From positions 1 to 64,000 of the forward strand of contig NZ_FORI01000007.1 of NCBI RefSeq assembly GCF_900113965.1: a DNA stretch of 64,000 nucleotides, written 5' to 3'. A model generated the notes under the pieces. The model was not told the origin of the DNA. It saw nothing but the letters and a program-made list of their open reading frames with translations, and searched no databases. The translations under genes and the position numbers were made by a program. Positions 23,418 through 32,689 of this stretch are shown one piece after another. Position 1 is the first letter of the stretch. Every line of letters begins with the position of its first letter. This DNA is from Treponema bryantii (GTDB lineage: Bacteria; Spirochaetota; Spirochaetia; Treponematales; Treponemataceae).

Positions 23418-23712
23418 TATTTCCTCCCGGAGGTACCGGCTTACCTTCCTGATACCATTCCTCATAATTGTCATTAATATCCTTGATTGCAGGTTCCTTA
23501 AGACAATGCAGCACACCATTTTTCCAGTGCTCAATATGACTTCCATCGTGAGTTTCTATAGCAGGCAAAACGTGCTTTTCCTCATCTACAGAATCATTCA
23601 AATAGCCATCCTTAAAACGAATCGTAATATCCGGATAGATATAGTCTCCGTTTGCAGGCAGGCCTTCTTCTGTAGGCACCCGCCTGTACTGATACCGCTT
23701 AAAGCTTTTCAT
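23392..23712 (-). CDS. MORN/YwqK-like repeat protein, 106 aa
   Basis: A short soluble protein with DITIRFKDGYLN, IEHWKNGVLH..KEPAI and YEEWYQEGKPV, forming two to three strand-turn repeats like those of its neighbour. It probably arose by duplication. GGAG is 7 bp before the ATG. The 3' end overlaps the next gene start by 26 bp. Function unknown. Confidence 0.6.
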   Translation of the reverse strand: MKSFKRYQYRRVPTEEGLPANGDYIYPDITIRFKDGYLNDSVDEEKHVLPAIETHDGSHIEHWKNGVLHCLKEPAIKDINDNYEEWYQEGKPVPPGGNNGKIAYTG

Positions 23713-23727
23713 AAGCTCACTCCAGAA

Positions 23728-23919
23728 CTAACCCATGCTGTATGGATTTACTTTTGCAACTTCCATTGCATCGTGTAGCATGTACTTTGTGAACTCATCA
23801 GTTGCCTGTAAAACCCGCTCTATAAAATCCTGTAGCCCTTCATTCTTTGTAACTTCAAGCTCCTGAGAAAGATTCTCAACATCTGCCTTAGTAACATCCA
23901 TCATAATTGTTACGCCCAT
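23728..23919 (-). CDS. Hypothetical protein, 63 aa
   Basis: A short acidic helical protein (VTKADVENLSQELEVTKNEG; LQDFIERVLQATDEF). The ATG is 7 bp after AGGAGGGG and lies inside the end of the SSB-like gene, so the two are coupled. No family recognised. Confidence 0.55.
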   Translation of the reverse strand: MGVTIMMDVTKADVENLSQELEVTKNEGLQDFIERVLQATDEFTKYMLHDAMEVAKVNPYSMG

Positions 23920-24256
23920 ATTCCCCTCCTTCAGCCTTTGTAGAGCATCCTGTAAACTCCACAATAGACGCTGAAATATATAGTTTTGATTTTTCTACAC
24001 CACTACGGGTTGTAAAATTTTTGCGGGTAAGAAAGCCATCAACGAGAACTTCTTTACCCTTTATCAGATCAGGAAGAAGCTTTGTACTAACGTCGTTCAT
24101 AAAATGAACTTCAATAATCACCGGTTCTTTTTTCTGACCTGGAGTTCCATAATCTAAAAGGCTAAAGGAAAGCATTGTCATTTCCTTATCGCCAGCATTT
24201 ACTAAAAAGCCCTTTGCATCCTCTGCTAAACGGCCTAGTACAGTTACTCTATTCAA
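23888..24256 (-). CDS. Single-stranded DNA-binding protein-like OB-fold protein
   Basis: The sequence runs MNRVTVLGRLAEDAK, then a SFSLLDYG strand, IIEVHFMNDVSTK, and GKEVLVDGFLTRKNFTTRSG. This is the OB-fold order of SSB, whose consensus is N-RV-L-GRL..D, W..V..F and G..V.V.G.L. The acidic C-terminal tip of cellular SSB (DDDIPF) is absent. The start codon is TTG, 4 bp after GGGAGG. Location in the partition operon fits a plasmid-encoded SSB that helps replication or establishment. Confidence 0.75.
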   Translation of the reverse strand: MNRVTVLGRLAEDAKGFLVNAGDKEMTMLSFSLLDYGTPGQKKEPVIIEVHFMNDVSTKLLPDLIKGKEVLVDGFLTRKNFTTRSGVEKSKLYISASIVEFTGCSTKAEGGEYGRNNYDGCY

Positions 24257-24266
24257 TTTCCCTCCC

Positions 24267-24527
24267 TCAGGATGCTTTCCTCACAAGGCGTTTTCGCAGT
24301 TCACCAAAGGATTTATCATCAATCATTCTTATAGTGTGATTATTCAGATCCTTAAAAAGCAGCCAACCTTTTTTGCCAAGGATTATTACTGGAAGTGTCG
24401 GATCATCGCTGGTATTAAGCTCTTCAAGAAAATCAACAATATCCTTACGGCTGGTTCCAGTTACCTGCTTTTCCATCAGCAGCACAACATCAGAAATCAC
24501 TTCCGAATACTTACTCTTTGCTATCAT
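24267..24527 (-). CDS. Hypothetical protein, 86 aa
   Basis: A small soluble protein: MIAKSKYSEVISDVVLLMEK, a central strand pair LPVIILGKKGWLLFKDL, and a basic end RKRLVRK. It starts within the ParB gene end and is followed by the SSB-like gene after 10 bp. No family recognised. Confidence 0.55.
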   Translation of the reverse strand: MIAKSKYSEVISDVVLLMEKQVTGTSRKDIVDFLEELNTSDDPTLPVIILGKKGWLLFKDLNNHTIRMIDDKSFGELRKRLVRKAS

Positions 24528-25386
24528 CTTTTTTATTCCCCCTACCCTTCTTTGGGTCCCTTAAAATTTTCTTTTGCAATTCTTCTTTTGAGATACCAAG
24601 TCCCATAAGAAACTGAATATCATTTGCAGGGATTTCAAACTCCTCTGGATTTTTAAGAGCCTCCTTGAAATCCTCATCAGAGAGCAGCTGCTCTGCAGTA
24701 AAGCCGCAGCTCATTTCTGCCATCACATACCAGGCAATTTTGGCTGTCACTTCTAAAAGTCGCACCTGAAACTTTTCTGAAATCGACTTTTCAGAATGAA
24801 GCTTTGTATAAGCCTGACTCAAAGTCATTTCATTGTTTTCTATTTGCTGCCTCATTTTTTCATCAGCATTCTTTTCTACACTGATGGCCCGTTGAGCCGT
24901 CCGTTTTGAAATACCAAGATTCTTAGCAATAAGCTCTGCCTTAGAGCCGGTAGATTTCTGAACAAACTCACACTTTGAAAGAATCGCAATATTCCTTAAA
25001 AGCTCATCTCCATCCAGGTTTCGTCTATTTACCTGAAGTCCAAGCACATACTTGTAAGTTTCATCAAAAGACTTAAAGCTATGCTCATAAACCGGCAAAG
25101 AAGTAATACCTGCCTTTTTGCTTGCCGTATATCTTGTGTAGCCGTCTATAAGATATTTATGACCATCCTCTGTGAGCCAAATATGAACCGGCTGACTTTC
25201 ATCAAAGCCGTTTTCCTTCATAGACTTCACAATACGTTCAAGTACACCTGCATCAATTTTGTAGAGCGCCTTAAAATCAGCATGCTCTTCAATATCTTCA
25301 ATCAGCATCATTCGGCTGAACTTCTTTCTGCCATCTGCTATAGGAACGTCATTTCCTGCAGCAAGCATGTTTAAGGTCTTAATCAT
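24511..25386 (-). CDS. parB: ParB-like partition protein
   Basis: ParB/Spo0J-type N-terminal domain: ESMKENGFDESQPVHI-like segment followed by DGYTRYTASKKAGI (the family's G-x-RR-x2-A box), then VLGLQVNRRNL. A helix-turn-helix KAELIAKNLGISKRTAQRAI follows. That is the KorB/ParB architecture. The start is ATG overlapping the parA stop (TGATG). The usual CTP-binding arginines appear as TRY rather than RR, so nucleotide use may differ. It pairs with the ParA upstream to segregate the replicon. Confidence 0.85.
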   Translation of the reverse strand: MIKTLNMLAAGNDVPIADGRKKFSRMMLIEDIEEHADFKALYKIDAGVLERIVKSMKENGFDESQPVHIWLTEDGHKYLIDGYTRYTASKKAGITSLPVYEHSFKSFDETYKYVLGLQVNRRNLDGDELLRNIAILSKCEFVQKSTGSKAELIAKNLGISKRTAQRAISVEKNADEKMRQQIENNEMTLSQAYTKLHSEKSISEKFQVRLLEVTAKIAWYVMAEMSCGFTAEQLLSDEDFKEALKNPEEFEIPANDIQFLMGLGISKEELQKKILRDPKKGRGNKKDDSKE

Positions 25387-26165
25387 CAAAAAATCTCCAC
25401 AACTTTTTTATCTTCATATATCATGTTGATAAGGTTATTAACGCCTGCAGCAAGGCGCGCGCAGCCTGTATGTGGACTTTTAATACAGCACTTCTCATCA
25501 AAATTTGTGTAGCGGTCCACAAAACGGGTATCTGGAAGCGTTACACTAAGAAGGTTATCTATACCCTTGCGATACATTGAAAGCACAAGGTTTTGCAATG
25601 AGGTTGGATATTTTGAATACTGGTCACTCCAGTGATTAAAGAGAAAGTAGAGATTTTTTGCCTGATCCGGCATAACAGTCTGCATTTTTGAAAGCAGACA
25701 GGCCGACATGTTATAGTTATATTCAGTAAAAGCCACAGGACTCAAAATCAAGTCGGCAGCCATTAAGGCTCCTGCTACTATATTGTCCCAGGTTGGCGAA
25801 GTATCTATAAGGATGTCATCGAAGCCCTTTGGAGAACGAAGAATCCTCTTTATCTCTACATTTTCCATGGAACGCTGATCCAAAAGCTTTAAGCTTGAAG
25901 GTACAACCCATACATTCTGTTTTCTGCTTGCTACAATGTTTCTGTCATCAATTTTTCCAGTAGAAAATGCGAGCGAAATGTTCTGGCGTTCACAAATCTC
26001 ACCTATACGTCCAATACCCATTGTGTAATAGACGGTAACGGTGTTGTTTAGATCTGTATCAATTACCAGAACTTTTCGCCCACGAGAAGCAAGATTATTG
26101 GCCAGAAGTAGAACTACAGACGACTTCCCCACGCCGCCTTTGATGCTGGAAACTGTAATGACCAT
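25386..26165 (-). CDS. parA: ParA-type partition ATPase (leftward)
   Basis: Deviant Walker A KGGVGKSS at residues 9-16, Walker A' DTDLNN, Walker B DDILIDTSPTWDN. It is 259 aa with no N-terminal DNA-binding extension (type Ib length). GAGGAG lies 7 bp before the ATG. It is the first of eight overlapping leftward genes and is divergent from a second ParA gene 670 bp away. Residue GVGKS is intact, so it should be active. Confidence 0.88.
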   Translation of the reverse strand: MVITVSSIKGGVGKSSVVLLLANNLASRGRKVLVIDTDLNNTVTVYYTMGIGRIGEICERQNISLAFSTGKIDDRNIVASRKQNVWVVPSSLKLLDQRSMENVEIKRILRSPKGFDDILIDTSPTWDNIVAGALMAADLILSPVAFTEYNYNMSACLLSKMQTVMPDQAKNLYFLFNHWSDQYSKYPTSLQNLVLSMYRKGIDNLLSVTLPDTRFVDRYTNFDEKCCIKSPHTGCARLAAGVNNLINMIYEDKKVVEIF

Positions 26166-26836
26166 TAAAATACTCCTCAGTTCAGGAAATACATTTGCCA
26201 GTTGCCTGCCCTATAAGATGTATTAGTAACCAGAACCAGCAACGCTGATTGCCCCCCGGTTACACTTGCGTTAGGCATCTGTGCTTCCGTCACTGTAGAA
26301 AAGGATAAGCCAGATTCAAAAAGCGCGAAATATCACGGAAGAACATTATTTGGCAAGTTTTTGGTGAATTTGGGAAAATCAAAAACATTTTGGGAAAATG
26401 ACCTTTTTTGGCTTTTTTGCTGGTTAAAAATATTTTGTTCCCCTCCCCTACTACATCTACGTATTTACAATGTCTATTTTGCATAGTTTTTGTATTAAAT
26501 ATGTATATTGTTTGCATAGTGTTTGTATTTACTTTGTATATTTTGTCTAGTGTAATTCTATACAATATAAGGAGTTACAAAGGCAAAATTTTAACCCCTC
26601 CAGATTGATTTTTTTACGTATAGATGCACGTATAGAAGCTGATTTTTGACGATTACGCGTATTACTTTTTTATATACTTTGTATATACATTATATATATA
26701 CTTGTTTATATTGTGTATATACACTGTTAATATTTTGTTTATATTTTTGCAATACTTTGTATATTTTGTCTTGCATTTTGCTAATACATCGTCTATAATG
26801 TATATATCGTATAAACAAAGTATAGAGGGGAAAACT
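26166..26836. other. Divergent intergenic region between the two ParA genes, with AT-rich repeats
   Basis: This 671-bp stretch has no supported gene. The right part is rich in TTTGTATAT-type words. The 19-mer TACTTTGTATATTTTGTCT occurs exactly at 26530-26548 and 26753-26771; a shorter match TACTTTGTATA starts at 26675. These are likely operator or centromere sites for the right-hand ParA system. A hairpin with GTAACC/GGTTAC arms lies at about 26227-26264. The extreme AT content would also suit DNA unwinding. Confidence 0.6.
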
Positions 26837-27607
26837 ATGAAAACTTATACATTTGCCATTCAGAAGGGTGGTACTGGCAAAACTTCAGTTTCTGTTTCAG
26901 TAGCCGTAGAACTTGCTAAAATCGGACGTACAATCTTAATCGATGCCGACCCTCAGGGGAACACAACAGACTGGATGAATCTTCCAAGTCTTCAGTATGA
27001 ACTTTCAGACGTGCTTTCAGACAAGTGCACAATCAAAGATGTAATTCAACCAACACAGGTAGAAAACCTCTTCATCATTCCAACAGCAGGAATCGACGGA
27101 GGCCTTCGAACATATCAGGAAACTGTAGCTCAGAAGGAGCAGTTCAAACTTGCACAGCTCAAGAACGAACTTGCTAATGTTTTTGACTACTGCATCATCG
27201 ATACATCTCCGGCCTTCGGAGCTCTCGAAGAAAGCTGCTTTATTGCCAGTGATGAAGTTATCAACGTTCTTAAACTGGACCGCTTCAGCTATGACGGACT
27301 TAAAACCTTCAAAGTAAACCTGGATGCTATGAAAAAACGCTATGATAACTGTTATGGAGTTAGCGTAAACGGAAAGCCATTCCTCAACAAATTGATTTTG
27401 AACGAAAACAATAATGCCATTGCACAGTGCCGTGACCTGGTAGCCCAGTATAAGGCTCTTGAACCAAGTGGATACAAGGTATTTGTAATTCCAACAGATA
27501 CAGGCTTCCGTAAAGCTCAGACAACATCTGTTCCAGTTCAGGCAATTGCAGGTGCCAAGAAAGACACTCTGGAATCACTCGAAGAAATTGCACAGGCTTT
27601 GAAATAG
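26837..27607 (+). CDS. ParA-type partition ATPase (rightward)
   Basis: A second ParA of 256 aa, with Walker A KGGTGKTS (10-17), DADPQGN and Walker B FDYCIIDTSPAFG. It is not close to the leftward ParA in sequence. The ATG follows GAGGGG by 7 bp; the open frame continues upstream through the AT-rich repeats but that is not credible coding. It is followed by a small DNA-binding-like gene and the Rep gene, a typical plasmid order. Confidence 0.9.
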   Translation: MKTYTFAIQKGGTGKTSVSVSVAVELAKIGRTILIDADPQGNTTDWMNLPSLQYELSDVLSDKCTIKDVIQPTQVENLFIIPTAGIDGGLRTYQETVAQKEQFKLAQLKNELANVFDYCIIDTSPAFGALEESCFIASDEVINVLKLDRFSYDGLKTFKVNLDAMKKRYDNCYGVSVNGKPFLNKLILNENNNAIAQCRDLVAQYKALEPSGYKVFVIPTDTGFRKAQTTSVPVQAIAGAKKDTLESLEEIAQALK

Positions 27608-27624
27608 GCTAGGGGAGGAAGAAA

Positions 27625-28044
27625 ATGCAGAAGGTACAACCAGCAAAAAACTCATTAGACATGGATTTCTTGAACAGCATGAATAAACCTATCGGTGGCA
27701 CGCCAGTACAGCAGGCAACTCCGGTAAGTACTCCTGTAGCAGCAGTTGAAGAAAAAGAACCAGAAACAATTATAGACCCGATTGAAATGGGATCTGATTT
27801 TGATACAGAAATCGACATTGAAGATGATGTTGCAGAAGAAGAGGAAGCTCCAGTTTCTGTTTCAAGACAAATAAAGGCAACACAAATTGTTGTACGTACC
27901 ACAGAGAAGGAAAGAGAAGCCCTGAAAGCTTACTTTATGAAGCACGGAGTATCTCTTTCAAAGGGCATCAAGATTGCTATAAAGTATCTTGAGCAGCAGG
28001 AAAAGAAAGGCCTTGTTCATTTTTCAGATATAGGTCTTTACTAG
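27625..28044 (+). CDS. Ribbon-helix-helix-like partner of ParA, 139 aa
   Basis: An acidic N-terminal 85 residues is followed by a C-terminal domain: KATQIVVRTTEKEREALKAY, then FMKHGVSLSKGIKIAIKYLE. The order beta strand, helix, turn, helix is that of ribbon-helix-helix DNA binders, which serve as ParB-like centromere proteins of ParA systems (as in ParG or Omega). It lies 17 bp after parA. It would bind the repeats upstream of parA. Confidence 0.65.
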   Translation: MQKVQPAKNSLDMDFLNSMNKPIGGTPVQQATPVSTPVAAVEEKEPETIIDPIEMGSDFDTEIDIEDDVAEEEEAPVSVSRQIKATQIVVRTTEKEREALKAYFMKHGVSLSKGIKIAIKYLEQQEKKGLVHFSDIGLY

Positions 28045-28057
28045 GAGCAATTAAAAA

Positions 28058-29185
28058 ATGGACGAAAAAGAAACTAACTTACCTGCAACCACAAAGAAAA
28101 AAACTCTTAAAAATAACGAAGATGACCGCAAATGGTTCAGTTTTCCAAACAGCCCGGCTTCTAACACAGTTATCAGCGTTGTAAGCCATGTAGGTGACCT
28201 TGAAACCTTTGGAAAACGTCTTGAACACAACAGTCATTCAACTCAGATTGATTTTTTTGATCCGCCAGAAGGAAGTAAAAATCTTAGCCAGCGTGTTAAG
28301 TATTCAACTGATAACACAGAAACTACAATCCATCTTGATAACATTGACCTTTTCACAAAGGCAAATAAGCCTCTCAAGAAGATTTTAACTTATACTCTGG
28401 TTCAGTTGAGTAAGGAAAATGTAACTGAAAACCCGGAAAATGATATAAGCATCAAATTCCCGCTGGAAGACTTTGTTACCCTGGGCTGTTATAAAACAAT
28501 CAGAACTGCAAGACAGGCTTTTAATCAGGCACAGCATCCTTTAACAAGTATCAAGATTGAAGGTGTAGTAAAAGACAAGAAAGACCAGAAACAAATTACA
28601 GATAGCGGTATTGAAGTTCTCTTCCCAGGTGCCCACATCAAAAACGGAATTGTTGAAATATACCTGAACAAGCGTATCAACTGGCAGCTGTTTGCACTTC
28701 AGTACTTCTCAATTCTGCCGAAGGAGTATTTCTCACTTTCTGATAATGCTGCTGATACTCTGCTGAATATCGTTATGCTTGCACGAAAGAGACTTAATGA
28801 TATTGGCAAGAACGGCAGCTTTAACATGAGCTTCAAAACCTTACAGCAGATTCTAGATCTTCCTGATGAAACTATAACAAAGAATCCAGGTCGTGACATA
28901 AAAGAACCAATCTTAAATGCAATTGCAGAAATATCTAAAATGCTGAACGGGGATATTGTAGTGGAGCCGATTTACAACGCAAACGGCAACATTATCGAGT
29001 TCCTGGAAGATGGCTATGCAAAGGTTTCGCTGTACAATGAGTACCTTGAACACTTTGGAGAACTGGCAAAAACCAAGCGAATAAAGATTGAAGGTGCAAT
29101 GAAAAAACGTGAGGAAATCGCAGACCGGGCAAAGGTAAAAGCTTTGGCTAATAAGCTAGAAAAAGAATCCAAAAGTAAGAAGTAA
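28058..29185 (+). CDS. Rep initiator protein with two winged-helix domains
   Basis: The 375-aa protein has a winged-helix pattern of Rep_3/RepB initiators: LKKILTYTLVQLSKEN, FPLEDFVTLGCYKTIRTARQ, INWQLFALQYFSILPKEYFS and a second domain FNMSFKTLQQILDLPDE. The basic C-terminus (EKESKSKK) is typical. The gene ends right where the iteron array begins, the usual arrangement in theta-replicating plasmids. It should bind the repeats and open the AT-rich region. Alternative: phage-type replication protein, less likely with ParA next door. Confidence 0.8.
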   Translation: MDEKETNLPATTKKKTLKNNEDDRKWFSFPNSPASNTVISVVSHVGDLETFGKRLEHNSHSTQIDFFDPPEGSKNLSQRVKYSTDNTETTIHLDNIDLFTKANKPLKKILTYTLVQLSKENVTENPENDISIKFPLEDFVTLGCYKTIRTARQAFNQAQHPLTSIKIEGVVKDKKDQKQITDSGIEVLFPGAHIKNGIVEIYLNKRINWQLFALQYFSILPKEYFSLSDNAADTLLNIVMLARKRLNDIGKNGSFNMSFKTLQQILDLPDETITKNPGRDIKEPILNAIAEISKMLNGDIVVEPIYNANGNIIEFLEDGYAKVSLYNEYLEHFGELAKTKRIKIEGAMKKREEIADRAKVKALANKLEKESKSKK

Positions 29186-29912
29186 TATTTTACGTGGATA
29201 ATAGCTATTTATAGGGAAGAAAAAGTCATATTTTACGTGGGAATTTTACAGAATTTCCTGCAAATTTGACTATTTTTCCCTATTTTTTTACCAAATTTCC
29301 TTTCTTTTTGCCCATTTTCTGGGCTTTTTTGCCGGAAATCAGATTTTATAGGTTAAAAAGTCATATTTTACGTGGGAGATTTTCAGCTTTTTGAGTAGGA
29401 ATAATTTACGTGGAGACGACTTATTTCTTTATATTAAATAGAGTTAGACAGTTATTCATAATTTTAAAAAAGTCATATTTTACGTGGGAAAAATCATCAA
29501 ATTTTCATTGGAAATAGTCGATTTTGGCAGCTACGGAAGCGAAGTTTTCTCACTTGTTAACAAATTCAGACACAAGGTCGACAGAATTATAATTTTATGT
29601 CATTTTCCAGTCAAAAAAGTCATATTTCACGTGGGAAAATAGCAAAATTTTGCCTGCTTTTAGTTCATTTTTCTTACTATTATGGCAAAATAAGCAGATT
29701 TTTAGTAAAATTAGAAGCAGCTAACAGAAAAAATCAGCTCAAAAAAGGCAAGAATCATGAAAAATAAGCTCAAAATTCGTCTTAAAGTGTCTAAATTTTG
29801 TCATATTTTACGTGGAAAAAAAGGGCCTAAAGTCATAAATGACGTGGAAGAAGGTTTATTTAACGTGGAATTTGGACTATTTTGAGTGGAATTTGTCATA
29901 TTTTACGTGGAA
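29183..29912 (+). repeat. Iteron array and likely replication origin
   Basis: About ten copies of GTCATATTTTACGTGGGA or a shortened form, all in one orientation, at 29185, 29225, 29360, 29401, 29472, 29619, 29800, 29832, 29855 and 29895. The core TTTACGTGG is the most constant part; 29619 has TTCACGTGG, 29832 AATGACGTGG and 29855 TTAACGTGG. Spacing is irregular (roughly 20 to 180 bp), unlike tightly phased iterons. The DNA between is very AT-rich. No gene of any length is supported here. Confidence 0.8.
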
Positions 29913-30016
29913 GCTAATCCCTGCTAAATGCTTATATAATTAAGAATTAGCCCATGCTCCAAATTCCTAAGAGCTTATTATATAGCTTTTAAAGAGCTAT
30001 ATTAAATTCGGAGGGT

Positions 30017-30035
30017 GACGTATTGCAAATACGTC
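30017..30035. repeat. Short perfect inverted repeat upstream of the primase-helicase gene
   Basis: GACGTATT-GCA-AATACGTC has 8-bp arms and a 3-bp loop. It lies 63 bp before the gene, preceded by an ATAGCT/AGCTAT hairpin. It could be an operator or a single-strand initiation signal. Confidence 0.4.
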
Positions 30036-30097
30036 TAACCCGATTTATCTTAGAGTTAAGAAAAAATTAGTTCAAATGGAATCAGGGTGGGGACCAG

Positions 30098-32116
30098 ATG
30101 AATCCAGAAGAAGCTAAGGAATATGCTAAGACAAATCTCGAGGCATATCTTAACTCAAAAGGTATCAACACATCAAGCAATTTCTCATGTTTAAATCCGG
30201 CACACGAAGATAAGCATCCAAGTATGTCTTTTGATTCAAGACGTAACAGGTGTCATTGTTTTTCTTGTGGAGTGGATTATGACATTTTTGATGTTGTGGC
30301 TATTGATACAGGATTATCAGGCAAGGAGCTTTTTAATCATGTATATGGCCTTTATAACATCAGTGTTGATTATGATAATTCAAAAAGTCAAACTTCTTCA
30401 AAATCCATTCCTCAGTCAGAATCAAAAACTAATGTAAATATACAAAAAGGGACACAACAAGAATTGCCACGAGAATCTCTTACAGAGTTTTTCGCTAAGT
30501 GTCATTCTGCAGTTGAAAAAACTGATTACTGGAAAAAGCGAGGACTTTCAAAAGCCATTGTAGATGCCTACAACCTTGGTTACTGGGAAGAAAAACGCCG
30601 CTTTGTAATTCCAACAGGAGAATTCAGCTACAATGCACGAGCAACGTGGGAAGCCGACAAAAAAGAGCGTTACTTAAAACCTAAAGGACATTTTGAGCTC
30701 TTTAACTTAAAAGCTATTCCGCTTGCAGAGCAGCCGGTTTTTGTTGTGGAAGGTGAGTTTGATGCTTTGAGCATCATTGAAGCAGGAGGAATTGCTGTAG
30801 CCTTGGGCTCTAGCAGTAACTTACGCTTTATTGAGTTCTTAAAATCAAACAGGCCCAAATATCCGCTGATCCTGGCATTGGATAATGACGAAGCGGGTAG
30901 GGCAGGGGAAGCAAAGCTTTCTGAAGAATTAACAAAGATTCAGGTGGAGTTTGTAGATGCAGACATCACTTTAGGTTTCAAGGATGCCAATGAAGCCTTG
31001 GTTGGAGACAGAGAAACCTTTATTCAGACAGTTTTGAATGCTCGTAACAATGTGCTTGCTTTGCTGGAGGAAAAACGGCAAAAGGAGGAAGCGGCTTATT
31101 ATCAGACCTCTGCAGTAAACGGACTTACCGAGTTTATTGCGGACATTGAAAGGCGGCACAACAAGGATTGTGTTTCAACAGGTTTTCAAAATCTGGATGA
31201 TATTCTGGACGGAGGCTTTTATCCGGGTCTTTATATCATTGGTGCAATTTCCAGCCTTGGTAAAACAACCTTTGCCTTGCAGGTAGCAGATAATGCAGCA
31301 AAGAAAGGGCAGGATGTTCTTGTTTTCAGTCTGGAGATGGGAAAACAGGAGCTTATAGCAAAATCAATCAGCCGACTATCCTTCCAAAAATGCAGAAGCT
31401 GGGGTAGTGAACTGGATTATGCAACAACAACTAGAAATCTGCTTAACGGAAAATCCCTAAATTCAAAAGAGCGGGTAGATTTTCTGAATGAGTGCATCAA
31501 AAGCTATGCTGATTATGCAGGCCGGATTTTCTATCACATAGGTATTGGTGATATTGGCGTTGAAAAGATCAAAGCCGTAATTGCTCGGCATATCAGGATT
31601 ACCGGACGTAAACCTCTTGTAATTATTGATTATCTGCAAATTATAGCCCCTTTTGATATGCGGGCTACAGACAAGCAGAACACAGACAAGGCTGTAGTTG
31701 AACTAAAACGTGCTAGTCGCGATTACGATGTTCCGATTTTTGCAATTTCAAGCTTTAACCGTGAAAACTACACAAGCCCGGTAAACATTGCAAGCTTTAA
31801 AGAATCGGGAGCCATTGAATATACCAGTGATGTCTTGATGGCTCTACAGTTTAAGGGCATGGATTACCTCAAAAAGGATGATGACAAATATGAGGACGAA
31901 AAATCTCGTACAGCCCGAATTATTCAGCTGCGAAATGAGCAGGAAAAGAATGCCGAGATTCCAGGAAAGGCACAGCAGCTTCAGCTAAAAATCCTCAAAA
32001 ACCGCAACGGTCGAAAGGGTGGGGTAGACCTCGACTTCCATCCAATGTTCAACTGCTTTGAGGTTCCAAAACAAAAAATCGAAAATGGAGGATGGACATT
32101 AAGGTCTAAAAAGTAG
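30098..32116 (+). CDS. Bifunctional DNA primase-helicase
   Basis: 672 aa. A CHC2 zinc finger opens the protein (C31, H36, C54 and C57 in the blocks CLNPAHEDKH and CHCFSCG). A TOPRIM core follows at about 215-275 (VVEGEFDALSII and LALDNDEAG). The C-terminal half is a DnaB-type helicase with Walker A GAISSLGKTTF (about 380-391), FSLEMGKQEL and Walker B PLVIIDYLQII. This is the T7 gp4-like or plasmid primase-helicase layout. It starts after GGTGGGGACC. It should act at the nearby origin. Confidence 0.9.
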   Translation: MNPEEAKEYAKTNLEAYLNSKGINTSSNFSCLNPAHEDKHPSMSFDSRRNRCHCFSCGVDYDIFDVVAIDTGLSGKELFNHVYGLYNISVDYDNSKSQTSSKSIPQSESKTNVNIQKGTQQELPRESLTEFFAKCHSAVEKTDYWKKRGLSKAIVDAYNLGYWEEKRRFVIPTGEFSYNARATWEADKKERYLKPKGHFELFNLKAIPLAEQPVFVVEGEFDALSIIEAGGIAVALGSSSNLRFIEFLKSNRPKYPLILALDNDEAGRAGEAKLSEELTKIQVEFVDADITLGFKDANEALVGDRETFIQTVLNARNNVLALLEEKRQKEEAAYYQTSAVNGLTEFIADIERRHNKDCVSTGFQNLDDILDGGFYPGLYIIGAISSLGKTTFALQVADNAAKKGQDVLVFSLEMGKQELIAKSISRLSFQKCRSWGSELDYATTTRNLLNGKSLNSKERVDFLNECIKSYADYAGRIFYHIGIGDIGVEKIKAVIARHIRITGRKPLVIIDYLQIIAPFDMRATDKQNTDKAVVELKRASRDYDVPIFAISSFNRENYTSPVNIASFKESGAIEYTSDVLMALQFKGMDYLKKDDDKYEDEKSRTARIIQLRNEQEKNAEIPGKAQQLQLKILKNRNGRKGGVDLDFHPMFNCFEVPKQKIENGGWTLRSKK

Positions 32117-32122
32117 GAAAAA

Positions 32123-32689
32123 TTGGGAAGGGAAGAAAAAACTAAAACAATCGTAATTCTATTTTTACTCAGTTTAATTTTTGCAGGCTGTAAATCTGCA
32201 TCATTCAATTCAAGCGAAAAAATCTTAGAACTCAGGGGAAATCCAACCACAGGCTACACCTGGATTTACACAATTGGTGATGAGTCAATAATTCGGGTGG
32301 ATGAAGATATTCAGTATCTGGGAAAAGAGGGAATGGTTGGAGCTCCAAGTCTTTTTACATACACAGTTCGTTCACTAAAACAGGGAAATACAAATTTAAA
32401 ATTCGAGTACAAACGTCCCTGGGAAGATAAAAAGGCAGAGGAAGTTCGCTTTTTTGAAGTGACAGTAAAAGAAAACGGAAAAATCACCATGACAGAAAAG
32501 AAGCCGGAGGAAGAAAAATTGACTTACAAATCGGTTTCAATGGCAGAAGGAATAAAGCTGATGTCAAAAGATTCTGGTTTTATCCTTCTGGATGTAAGAC
32601 GGCCGGAGGAATTTGCAGCTGGTCATATTCCGGGAGCTGTCCAGCTTACAAATGAAAGCATGACAAAAGAGAATACAGTAAGACCATAG
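32123..32689 (+). CDS. Lipoprotein: chagasin-type inhibitor fused to a truncated rhodanese
   Basis: The likely start is TTG after TAGGA; no ATG is near. A signal peptide ends in the lipobox FAGC. Residues about 35-115 match chagasin/inhibitor I42 peptidase inhibitors (NPTTGYTW; RPWE). The C-terminal part starts as a rhodanese (FILLDVRRPEEFAAGHIPGA) but stops after about 40 residues, before the catalytic CxxG loop. So sulfur transfer is impossible, and the end probably marks a recombination point. The inhibitor part would act outside the inner membrane on cysteine peptidases. Confidence 0.75.
   Translation: MGREEKTKTIVILFLLSLIFAGCKSASFNSSEKILELRGNPTTGYTWIYTIGDESIIRVDEDIQYLGKEGMVGAPSLFTYTVRSLKQGNTNLKFEYKRPWEDKKAEEVRFFEVTVKENGKITMTEKKPEEEKLTYKSVSMAEGIKLMSKDSGFILLDVRRPEEFAAGHIPGAVQLTNESMTKENTVRP

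Noticed and set aside
26290-26565. 91-codon minus-strand frame between the two parA genes
   Set aside because: The sequence is low complexity, made of Asn, Lys and Phe from AT-rich repeats, and lacks a ribosome site.
29183-29912. Repeats as a CRISPR array
   Set aside because: Unit spacing varies from about 20 to 180 bp, the repeats are degenerate and no cas gene is present; next to Rep they are better read as iterons.
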